From Candidatus Cloacimonadota bacterium (GTDB lineage: Bacteria; Cloacimonadota; Cloacimonadia; Cloacimonadales; Cloacimonadaceae): DNA of 6,273 nucleotides. Under the pieces are notes generated by a model. That model saw only the letters and a list, made by a program, of their open reading frames with translations, ran no database searches and had not been told where the DNA came from. Position numbers and translations under genes: made by a program. The first letter of the stretch is position 1. Each line of letters starts with the position of its first letter. Shown here piece after piece: positions 1-6,273 of the stretch. The stretch spans positions 1 through 6,273 of the forward strand of contig JALNWR010000161.1 in the NCBI GenBank assembly GCA_023230795.1, written 5' to 3'.

Positions 1-1
1 A

Positions 2-2071
2 CCAGGTATAAGAATCAACCAAAATGTACAGAACGTCACTATCCGTGGCTTTTCAATAACTAATAGTAGGATAGGAATATCATTAGGACAAAATAGCCTA
101 TCTATGTTAACGAATTGTTCACTCTTTGGAAATGCTTCTTCATACGGGGGAGGCATAAACCTGTTTAAGAGTACTACAGTCTTGAGTGGAGTTCGGATAT
201 TTGACAATTATGCATACATAATGGCAGGCGGCATATACATAAATGGTTACATGGGATATGTAAATGTTGCTTTTGATCCCGTTAACCGCTGCTCCATATA
301 CAACAATACAGCCGGAGCAGGACAGGATATTGTCGCTCACTCCATCAATGATGATTTGAGTATCCCCTTGGAGATGTTTACTGTGTCCAATCCAACCAAC
401 TACTATGTCGCGCCTTTCAGGGCTTACGGGAATGAGTTTCAACTATTGATAGACGTAGAGACTGCTCATCATCAGGAAATAAATAGCGATCTCTATGTGT
501 CTTCTAACGGAGACGACACCAATGATGGCCTCAGCCCTGCGACAGCTCTTAAGACGATCAGAACAGCGGTTTATAGAGTTGCCTCCGACAGCCTGAACCA
601 GAAAACTGTTCACATACTCCCCGGTATATATTCCAGAACTGCCAATCAGCAGGTATTTCCAATTCCTTTAAAAAGTTGGATTAAGGTTCAAGGAGCGGGG
701 ATTGAAGAGACTCAGATAGTGGGAGAGATGGACCCCGCTTATGCCAACGTGCCATACAATGCTTTAAAAGTCTTTACCAGCTTTTATCAGAGTCACGTCT
801 GTCTGGAGGACATGTCCATCACAACTGCAGGATCAAACAACAGTTGTGCAATTTGGGGTTTTAAGGAGGAATCACTGCATCTGAAGAACCTGAGGATGCA
901 TGAACTGAATCCGGATTTGTTTGCTATCATTAACATTACTTATGCCACAAACTGTCTTTGGGACGGGATAATAATTGAGGACTTCACTACCGACAGCATG
1001 GGCTTCCTGTATAGCGATGGTTACATTTCAGGGGTAATCCGAAATTCAATTTTTAGAAATGCCACCTCAACATTTACAAGTAATGAGGTATGGGCAAGCC
1101 CGCTTATATGGATAAATTTGGGGGGGAGCTTTGCCCTTATAAACTCCACTATTACTAATATTACTATGACAGACGATGATACTCACGCTGTTCAGTTTAG
1201 CGGAATGTACAACCCACCTACCCAACCTCAATACACTATTCAGAATAGCTTATTTGCAAATATTTACTGCAATGAGCGCGGAGTTATATTTCATGGTGAA
1301 GATTTTCCTTTGATGAACATCACCAACTGCACGTTTGCCGGACATACTGGCAACGGTGAGGCATTGATGGTTAATGGTAACGTAACAATCTCAAACAGCA
1401 TATTCTACAATAATCGATCGGTGGAAATAGCTATCAATCCCATGGATGGGACAGGTATCCCTACTACGTTAACTCTCAACAACAACCTGATCAGAAATGG
1501 TTATAGCGACATCTGGCAAGGCCCCGGGAGCACAATTCACTACCACGATACCAATATCAGCGGCGACCCCCTCTTTGCCGGAGGCTTTGATATGCATGAT
1601 CCGCTTTATTACAGCCTCTCGGAGGGTTCCCCCTGCATCGATGCGGGAACTCGCGATATCACAGGATTGAACCTGCCTCCTTATGATCTGGCTGGTAACT
1701 ATCGCATCTGGAACGATCGCATAGACATGGGCTGTTTTGAGTTTGGCTCCAGACCCTGGGTGAGCAATGACGATCCGGTGGCGCCTGGACTAAAGCAGCT
1801 TACGCTATTTCAAAACTATCCCAATCCCTTTAACCCCACTACTACGATTTCTTATTATCTCCCGGAAGCTGCAAAGGTTCGAATAGATATATACAACATA
1901 AGGGGTCAATTGGTGAAAACCCTGATCAATACCGGACAGGAAGCGGGGCTTCACCAGATAGCGTGGAACGGCAGGGATATGAACAATCGAAATGTAGCCA
2001 GCGGAGTATATTTATACCGCTTGGGCATTCCCAATGGAAGCCAAAGTAGGAGAATGCTTCTGATGAAATAG
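2..2071 (+). CDS. Secreted beta-helix surface protein with C-terminal sorting domain (5' partial)
   Basis: The reading frame is open to the left edge, so at least 689 residues are visible and the real start is outside the window. The ATG at 104 is internal, because the 34 codons before it are in frame, stop-free and already beta-helix-like (NVTIRGFSITNS). Residues 1 to about 110 are the end of a right-handed parallel beta-helix (GGGINL, AGGIYI rungs). A linker to about 162 follows. A second module then opens with DLYVSSNGDDTNDGLSPAT at about 163, typical of DUF1565/pectin-lyase-fold proteins, and runs in N/T/I-rich rungs (NSTITNITM, NITNCTF, NSIFYNN). Residues 521-581 (GDPLF, SLSEGSPCIDAGT, IDMGCFEFG) are the usual closing segment of such helices. 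Residues 600-689 are an Ig-like sorting/FlgD-like domain. No catalytic residues are recognisable. Known family members are exported and surface-attached; adhesion or polysaccharide binding is only inference. The sequence is intact, ending in TAG. Confidence 0.9.
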   Translation, partial: PGIRINQNVQNVTIRGFSITNSRIGISLGQNSLSMLTNCSLFGNASSYGGGINLFKSTTVLSGVRIFDNYAYIMAGGIYINGYMGYVNVAFDPVNRCSIYNNTAGAGQDIVAHSINDDLSIPLEMFTVSNPTNYYVAPFRAYGNEFQLLIDVETAHHQEINSDLYVSSNGDDTNDGLSPATALKTIRTAVYRVASDSLNQKTVHILPGIYSRTANQQVFPIPLKSWIKVQGAGIEETQIVGEMDPAYANVPYNALKVFTSFYQSHVCLEDMSITTAGSNNSCAIWGFKEESLHLKNLRMHELNPDLFAIINITYATNCLWDGIIIEDFTTDSMGFLYSDGYISGVIRNSIFRNATSTFTSNEVWASPLIWINLGGSFALINSTITNITMTDDDTHAVQFSGMYNPPTQPQYTIQNSLFANIYCNERGVIFHGEDFPLMNITNCTFAGHTGNGEALMVNGNVTISNSIFYNNRSVEIAINPMDGTGIPTTLTLNNNLIRNGYSDIWQGPGSTIHYHDTNISGDPLFAGGFDMHDPLYYSLSEGSPCIDAGTRDITGLNLPPYDLAGNYRIWNDRIDMGCFEFGSRPWVSNDDPVAPGLKQLTLFQNYPNPFNPTTTISYYLPEAAKVRIDIYNIRGQLVKTLINTGQEAGLHQIAWNGRDMNNRNVASGVYLYRLGIPNGSQSRRMLLMK
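1120..1126 (+). repeat. G7 homopolymer inside the beta-helix gene
   Basis: Seven consecutive G residues encode the end of Leu and two Gly codons (TTG GGG GGG) in the sequence NLGGSF. The beta-helix reading continues normally on both sides, so the tract is in frame here. It is the longest G run seen in the window. It could be a slippage site, but it is shorter than most proven phase-variable tracts. Confidence 0.6.
1799..2068 (+). other. C-terminal FlgD-like / type IX-like sorting domain of the beta-helix protein
   Basis: This is the last 90 residues of the beta-helix gene product. The visible core is LTLFQNYPNPFNPTTTISYY, then LPEAAKVRIDIYNIRGQLV, then a WNGRD..NNRNVASGVYLYRL block and a basic tail ending SRRMLLMK. 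The order (NPFNP turn, YNIRGQLV strand, W-GRD, ASGVYLYRL, short basic end) is that of the FlgD Ig-like domain and the type A sorting domains described for type IX secretion. In Bacteroidota such a domain directs export across the outer membrane and is then cleaved. Whether the same machinery acts in this organism cannot be told from the window. Confidence 0.88.
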
Positions 2072-2077
2072 GGTCAA

Positions 2078-2248
2078 ATGACAGTGCAAGCTGGGGCGGT
2101 CTGGTTAAACTCTTTATTGACAATCTTTTCAGAGAGATACAGACCCACGGATTTCGTTTACTACAAGATAGCTTGGGGTATTGCTTTTTGTATAACGCTG
2201 CTTGTGAGGCATAAACGGCGGGCAAAGATACGGTTAATGCGAGATTGA
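2078..2248 (+). CDS. Possible 56-residue small membrane protein (doubtful)
   Basis: An ATG lies six bases after the TAG of the beta-helix gene and opens 56 codons ending in TGA. An AGGG sits four bases before it, a weak and rather close ribosome-binding site. The peptide begins MTVQAGAVWLNSLL. It has a mostly hydrophobic stretch at about residues 26-43 (KIAWGIAFCITLLV, with one Lys at its start) and a strongly basic tail (RHKRRAKIRLMR). That pattern would suit a single-pass inner-membrane peptide with its C-terminus in the cytoplasm. I recognise no family. The hydrophobic core is short for a membrane span, and an ORF of this length can occur by chance in a spacer. It may simply be noncoding. 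Confidence 0.22.
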   Translation: MTVQAGAVWLNSLLTIFSERYRPTDFVYYKIAWGIAFCITLLVRHKRRAKIRLMRD

Positions 2249-2355
2249 GATTAGATGGAAATTAGGTTTTAAGTTAAAATGGGGGAAAGGTCTGCCAAAA
2301 CAAAGGCATTGACAGGATCAGCGTGGTTTTCAGATTGGGACAAAGAGAAATAAGC

Positions 2356-2360
2356 GGAGA
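2356..2360 (+). promoter_or_regulatory. Ribosome-binding site of the TPR gene
   Basis: GGAGA ends five bases before the ATG at 2366, a standard Shine-Dalgarno distance. The codon immediately before that ATG, at 2363-2365, is an in-frame TGA. Translation therefore cannot begin further upstream, and this site fixes the start. Confidence 0.75.
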
Positions 2361-2365
2361 ACTGA

Positions 2366-5266
2366 ATGTCCGAAAGTATAAAATATACCATTATCCTGTT
2401 GGTGGGTCTGCTGTTTATAGCGCCACTTGCCGCACAGGTCCCAGCGGCGAATAACCTGGAAAGATACTCTTATCAGTATATCGTTAAGCTGTATGAGCGC
2501 GGTGAAAGTGAGCATCTATATACAGAAATCCAGAGCTATATGGCAAGGTATCCGCAGAGCAGATATCGCCACTCGTTACGCTATTTGAGCGGGAATCTGC
2601 TTTTAGAAGATGAGCGCAATGCTGAGGCGCTGGCGATTTACGACGAGATTCTGCTGGAGGATATCGAGCTTTCGCTGCGCCACCAGGTCTATCTGCATAG
2701 GGCTTTGAGCCTCATCGGCATGGGCGAGTACACCCAGGCCATGAATCAATTGCAAAGTTTGCAAAGTGAGACCAAAGACACTTTTCTTCTGGCGCAGGCC
2801 AATCTTTACAAAGCCAGACTCTATAAGGATCTGGGGCAATATTACAGCGCCAAACTGGCCTATGAATATACTCTGCAGCATAGTCCCCAGCCGCAGGTGG
2901 AATATGAATACCTTGAGGTGCTCCTGAAGCTGAATAAGGACCTTGATGCGCAAGCTCTTTTGGAAAACATTTCAGAGCAGAGCCCGGTCTATGCTAAAAG
3001 TAACGTGCTGTGGGCAACTTATCTTCTGGATAGCAGCCGCTATCAGGAGTTTGATTTGCTGATGCAGGACACAGAGTCTTTGAGTGCTCTTCCGCAAATG
3101 GAGCTGTTAAGAATCAGAAAAGCCATCAGCCTGGAAGACTTCAGCGGCGCATCTGAAATCCTGGCAAGCACAGAGAATAAAGGCGATTATTACGATTATT
3201 ACCAGGCTTTGATATTGGCACACGAGGGAGACGATTCTGAGGCCGATTTTCTCTTTTCCAGATTGGTAAAAGATTCAGAGCCAGAGCTTAAGGTGCTTAG
3301 CTTTTTGGAGAGACTGAAGAGTGTGTATCGCACTCAGCCGCTGTCTGCAATTCGCCAGCTGGGAGACTTTGTGGATAATCCGCAAAATCAGGTGGCCAGA
3401 GCGGAGCAACTTTATACTATGGGCTATTTTGCCTTTCAACAGCAGGATTTTGCCGAGGCTTTGAAATATCTGGGGCAGGGAAGAGCCGAGAGCACAAATC
3501 GCGCCCAGATGGCAGAAATGGATATACTCATAGCCCGCAGCTGGCTCTTGGCCAAGGATCATCCTCGCGCTTTGCAGAGCTTCAACCGCTATCTCAATCT
3601 TTATCCCAGGGCCAAAGCCCGGGATACTGCTCTGTATTATCTGGGTTATCTGTATTTTGAGGGGAAGGATTACAGCCTGGCCACCAAGGCCTTCAATCAA
3701 TTGATACAAGAGCATCCAGCTTCCGGCTTTGTACCTTCCGCCAGGTTTTATCTGGCCGAGATGGACTACTTTCTGGCTAATTACAATCTGGCACTTTCAG
3801 CATTTCAAAAGATTCTGAAGGCCGAACCGCAGAATTCATACGCCGCTTTGAGAGTGGCGCAAACTTATTATTATCTGGGCAGTTATGGCGATGCCGAAAA
3901 CAGCCTGGCCGCGCTTACTCCCAGTTATGATTCCATGATTTTGCAGGGTCATATCAATTTTAACCGCAAAGATTATGCCAGGGCACTGAAGTATTTCAGC
4001 CAGGCAGAACAGGCTGCCACGAACGAGCTGCGCATTACCGAAGCCAAAAGCTACCGCGCCCTATGTCTGTATCAGATGAAGCGTTATGATGAGGCTACAG
4101 AGATCTATTTGCAGCTGCATCAGGGCAATCAGAGCCCGGATACCTATCTCTATCTGGGAGGTAAGTCCGCTTATGCCGCAGGAGATTACCATCTGGCTTT
4201 GGAGCTTTTTGAACAGTTTGTAGATACCTTTCCGGATTCCCAATACTTCCTGCCGGTTCTGGCCGATATCGCCAATAGTTATTACAATATGGGTAATTAC
4301 CAGCAGGCTTTGAGCGACTATCGCAACATCCTGCTCAGATTCCGCAATGTCAATCAGATAGATGCTGCCGATCGCGCTCTTTTGAGCGAGGTTTTCACCG
4401 GCATCGAGCTTACTTTGCACCGGCTGGACGATCCTGTGCTGGCCCATGGAGTGGCGCAGCTGGCGGATACCTTCCAAAGTCAGTATATTCGCTTTGAGCT
4501 GTCTTATCTCGTACTCAGAATATACGCAGAAGGCGAGCAGTGGAGCGAAGTGTTGAACAGCGCAGAAAAGCTGAGGGAAGATTTTCCGGAGCAAAGCCGG
4601 ATGGAGGTGGAGCTTTTGATGGGGCATAGCCTGTTGAAGTTGGCTGCCTATGCTGAAGCAGATTCGATATTGAGCACTCTTTACGATGATACTCAGGATT
4701 TGCGGGCTTTGCTGGGCTGGGCTGAGGTGGATCTGGAGCTGGGAGATCATGAAGCGGCGCTGGGCAAATATCAAACGGCGCTGGAGCTGGAGCCCGGGCC
4801 GGTGCTTTGGCATGAGGCTCTCAAGGCATCCGTAGCGGCTGATTATCTGAAATTTGAAGAGCTTTGGGCCAGCGGTGCAGAATATGCAGATCAGCTGCCG
4901 CAGGCTAGGTTGCTCAGGCTGTCTCAATTGGTAGAGCAAGCCCGCTTTGAGCAGGCGGAGGCTTTCGCCGACAGCATCATCAATCAAAGCCCCAATACGC
5001 ATGATCACGCCACCGCTTTTTATTACAAAGCATTGATCTTATATGAGGGTGCGCAGTATGAAGCCGCCATCTCCGATTTTAAAAAGACCATGATACTCTT
5101 TCCTGATTATGAGGATATCACAGGGCTTTGTGCCTACCGGGTGATCCTCAGTTACATAGCTCTGGATGCGCGCAAAGAGGCTGAGATGCATCTTTGGGAT
5201 TACAGCTCGCTTCTTTCCGATGCTCAGCTGGAAAAGATCAATGAAAGCATGGGGGAGAGTGAATGA
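2366..5266 (+). CDS. Exported TPR-repeat protein, 966 residues
   Basis: A signal peptide is visible: a short N-region with Lys6, a hydrophobic core at residues 9-21 (IILLVGLLFIAPL) and a likely signal peptidase I cut after LAA at about 23. There is no lipobox; the first cysteine is near residue 567, so the protein is not a lipoprotein and is probably soluble in the periplasm. The mature chain is almost all helical TPR-type repeats. The clearest lie near residues 145-176, 347-380, 420-452 (YYLGYLYFEGKDYSLATKAF), 457-490, 522-549, 593-625, 632-664, 781-812 and 882-915. Several resemble YbgF/BamD-type TPRs that follow an 'aYYLG..yf..g.Y..A...F......yP' pattern. Residues 190-345 are more diverged. 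No enzymatic domain is seen. The role is inferred to be a protein-binding scaffold. The stop overlaps the start of the barrel gene, so the two are translationally coupled. SprE/PorW of type IX secretion are also large TPR proteins, but they are lipoproteins, and I cannot claim homology. Confidence 0.93.
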   Translation: MSESIKYTIILLVGLLFIAPLAAQVPAANNLERYSYQYIVKLYERGESEHLYTEIQSYMARYPQSRYRHSLRYLSGNLLLEDERNAEALAIYDEILLEDIELSLRHQVYLHRALSLIGMGEYTQAMNQLQSLQSETKDTFLLAQANLYKARLYKDLGQYYSAKLAYEYTLQHSPQPQVEYEYLEVLLKLNKDLDAQALLENISEQSPVYAKSNVLWATYLLDSSRYQEFDLLMQDTESLSALPQMELLRIRKAISLEDFSGASEILASTENKGDYYDYYQALILAHEGDDSEADFLFSRLVKDSEPELKVLSFLERLKSVYRTQPLSAIRQLGDFVDNPQNQVARAEQLYTMGYFAFQQQDFAEALKYLGQGRAESTNRAQMAEMDILIARSWLLAKDHPRALQSFNRYLNLYPRAKARDTALYYLGYLYFEGKDYSLATKAFNQLIQEHPASGFVPSARFYLAEMDYFLANYNLALSAFQKILKAEPQNSYAALRVAQTYYYLGSYGDAENSLAALTPSYDSMILQGHINFNRKDYARALKYFSQAEQAATNELRITEAKSYRALCLYQMKRYDEATEIYLQLHQGNQSPDTYLYLGGKSAYAAGDYHLALELFEQFVDTFPDSQYFLPVLADIANSYYNMGNYQQALSDYRNILLRFRNVNQIDAADRALLSEVFTGIELTLHRLDDPVLAHGVAQLADTFQSQYIRFELSYLVLRIYAEGEQWSEVLNSAEKLREDFPEQSRMEVELLMGHSLLKLAAYAEADSILSTLYDDTQDLRALLGWAEVDLELGDHEAALGKYQTALELEPGPVLWHEALKASVAADYLKFEELWASGAEYADQLPQARLLRLSQLVEQARFEQAEAFADSIINQSPNTHDHATAFYYKALILYEGAQYEAAISDFKKTMILFPDYEDITGLCAYRVILSYIALDARKEAEMHLWDYSSLLSDAQLEKINESMGESE
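5251..5266 (+). promoter_or_regulatory. Ribosome-binding site and ATGA overlap for translational coupling
   Basis: The last codons of the TPR gene contain GGGGGAGAG (5251-5259), a strong purine-rich Shine-Dalgarno match just ahead of the ATG at 5263. That ATG shares four bases (ATGA, 5263-5266) with the TPR stop codon. This arrangement is typical of stop/restart coupling and supports fixed-ratio production of the two proteins. Confidence 0.8.
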
Positions 5267-6273
5267 AACGCTGCATACTGATATCGATATTGCTTTGGGC
5301 TGCACTGCACGCTCAAATCCAGGTTTTGCCTGATATCGAGGTGAGCGGAGAGAGTCAAATCAAGATCTTCCTGTATAAAAAAGCCCTGCCTTACAGCAGT
5401 GAGAGCATTGCCAGAGATAGCATTATGGCCTTTATTCCCGCTTCACTGCCCCTGATGGATTTACCTTTCAGTGAGATGCTTAAGCCACGCTTCCAGCATT
5501 ACCTGAATCTGCAAGGCGATACCAGCTGGGGGTTGATGGCGGATTACAGATATTATCCGGATTCAGATTGGCTGAGCGATGCCAAAGCTATGCTGTCTAT
5601 GAGATACCCTGCCAGAAAGATGCACTCTCATCATCTGCTTGGCAGTCTGGATTTTGCCCTGGATGAAGGCGAGGCTATGGGCTTTAATCTCAAACACTTT
5701 GATTCTGAAATGAAGGGGCTGGATAGCAAATACACTTTGGCATCTTTGACCTCCTATCATGACAGGCTGGCTCTGATGGATTTGAATATTAGGCAAATGT
5801 CAAATGAGATACGCATCCATAGGCTCGAGCAGGACAGAGCAGGCGTTTCTTCCAAAAATAACGGCCTGGGCTTTACGCATCAGAGTTTGCTGGATTTTGC
5901 GAATTTCACTTGGGGGAACAGGCTCTATCTTTATACTCCAAAGCCAGTATTGCACAGCTATGTAGAATTGCATCAGGATAAGATAGATAAATTCAGCATC
6001 CATGCGTTGCATGATGGCTACCGCTTTTTCGCAGTGCCGGGCTTTCACTTTCGTTATATCACAGATTACGATCAGCAGCTTAGCATAGTAAGTGAGCCGG
6101 AAACTCAGCGTGGTGACTTTGGTGAATTGTTGGAAGAATATCGGTGGCTGAGCTTTGCTTCCACGCGCCGAAATACCACCATCCCACTCAATCTGAAGAT
6201 AGCTCTGGAAGATACTCATGCCACTGATAAGAGCTATTTCTTGCACAGATATTTATTGGCGAATACCACGAAA
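5263..6273 (+). CDS. Predicted outer-membrane beta-barrel protein (3' partial)
   Basis: The frame stays open to the right edge, giving 337 visible residues with no stop. The start is fixed by the signal peptide that follows it (MKRCILISILLWAALHAQ, likely cut after Ala17) and by the overlap with the TPR stop. The mature N-terminus reads LPDIEVSGESQIKIF, faintly like the segment before a TonB-receptor plug, but no recognisable plug domain follows. From about residue 80 the sequence alternates polar and aromatic or aliphatic residues in short strands joined by acidic or Gly/Asn turns. Examples are WGLMADYRYYP, AKAMLSMRYP, HLLGSLDFALDEG, MGFNLKHF and FHFRYITDYD. This is the look of an outer-membrane barrel. 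I do not recognise the family. A porin-like, TonB-receptor-like or assembly role is possible. Coupling with the periplasmic TPR gene suggests the two proteins act together at the outer membrane. Confidence 0.78.
   Translation, partial: MKRCILISILLWAALHAQIQVLPDIEVSGESQIKIFLYKKALPYSSESIARDSIMAFIPASLPLMDLPFSEMLKPRFQHYLNLQGDTSWGLMADYRYYPDSDWLSDAKAMLSMRYPARKMHSHHLLGSLDFALDEGEAMGFNLKHFDSEMKGLDSKYTLASLTSYHDRLALMDLNIRQMSNEIRIHRLEQDRAGVSSKNNGLGFTHQSLLDFANFTWGNRLYLYTPKPVLHSYVELHQDKIDKFSIHALHDGYRFFAVPGFHFRYITDYDQQLSIVSEPETQRGDFGELLEEYRWLSFASTRRNTTIPLNLKIALEDTHATDKSYFLHRYLLANTTK

Larger units (their letters stand above)
2072..2365. other. Intergenic spacer between the beta-helix gene and the TPR operon
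   Basis: These 294 bases separate two same-strand transcription units. I see no GC-rich hairpin followed by a T run, so no intrinsic terminator for the upstream gene can be marked. Perfect TTGACA hexamers at 2117-2122 and 2309-2314 lack a good -10 at normal spacing. TAAAAT at 2275-2280 resembles a -10 but has no good -35 in front of it. The TPR operon promoter is presumably here but cannot be placed. No tRNA, riboswitch or long inverted repeat was recognised. The only coding possibility is the small ORF at 2078-2248. Confidence 0.6.

Noticed and set aside
104..106. ATG at 104 as the start of the beta-helix protein
   Set aside because: The 34 in-frame codons before it contain no stop and continue the same beta-helix pattern. 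No signal peptide follows the ATG, so it is an internal methionine.
2117..2145. Perfect TTGACA at 2117 as a -35
   Set aside because: No TATAAT-like hexamer occurs at 15-19 bases. The nearest candidate, GATACA, is only 13 bases away and a half match.
1926..2225. Minus-strand 99-codon frame crossing the spacer
   Set aside because: Half of it is antisense to the conserved sorting domain, and the translation shows no signal peptide or family motif.
2309..2337. Perfect TTGACA at 2309 as a -35 for the TPR operon
   Set aside because: At 17-base spacing the -10 position reads AGATTG, a poor match, and nearby registers are no better.
2750..2767. Tandem copy of TTGCAAAGT in the TPR gene
   Set aside because: Only two copies, encoding LQSLQS within a helix; this is explained by local protein sequence and is not a repeat element.
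4683..4695. ACGATGATACTCA shared with the beta-helix gene near 1173-1185
   Set aside because: A single 13-base match in different reading contexts with no further similarity around it; most likely chance.
4061..5008. A 315-codon open frame on the minus strand inside the TPR gene
   Set aside because: It lies wholly antisense to a clear TPR protein. Its translation is a low-complexity Q/L/I-rich sequence with no domain, which fits a shadow of the repeated codons on the plus strand.

Overview
The window looks like chromosomal DNA from an uncultured-type bacterium of the FCB superphylum, most plausibly Candidatus Cloacimonadota (WWE1). This is a family-level inference, not a search result. It rests on three things: the C-terminal module of the first protein, which carries an NYPNPFNPTTTISY core and a WNGRD..NNRNVASGVYLYRL tail; the pairing of beta-helix surface proteins with large periplasmic TPR proteins; and heavy use of AGA, AGG and ATA codons at moderate GC. 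Marinimicrobia, Caldithrix and Ignavibacteria relatives use the same C-terminal module and cannot be excluded.

Layout, all on the plus strand. Positions 2-2071 hold the 3' part of a gene for a large secreted, surface-type protein. It has the end of one beta-helix, a second complete beta-helix domain that opens with a DLYVSSNGDDTNDG motif, and an Ig-like C-terminal sorting/FlgD-like domain. Its true start lies left of the window. Positions 2072-2365 are a 294-base spacer with no convincing terminator or promoter. It contains a possible 56-codon membrane-peptide ORF (2078-2248), which is weakly supported. Positions 2366-5266 encode a 966-residue exported TPR-repeat protein with a clean start. 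Positions 5263 to the right edge encode the first 337 residues of a predicted outer-membrane beta-barrel protein with a signal peptide. This reading frame is still open at the edge.

The TPR and barrel genes share an ATGA overlap, so they are almost certainly one translationally coupled operon. The proposed picture is a periplasmic TPR scaffold working with an outer-membrane barrel; substrate and process are unknown. The beta-helix gene is probably a separate transcription unit and a cell-surface or secreted product. No RNA genes, CRISPR arrays, insertion sequences, attachment sites or origins were seen. The most interesting unexplained item is the coupled TPR/barrel pair, which matches no named system I can recognise with confidence.
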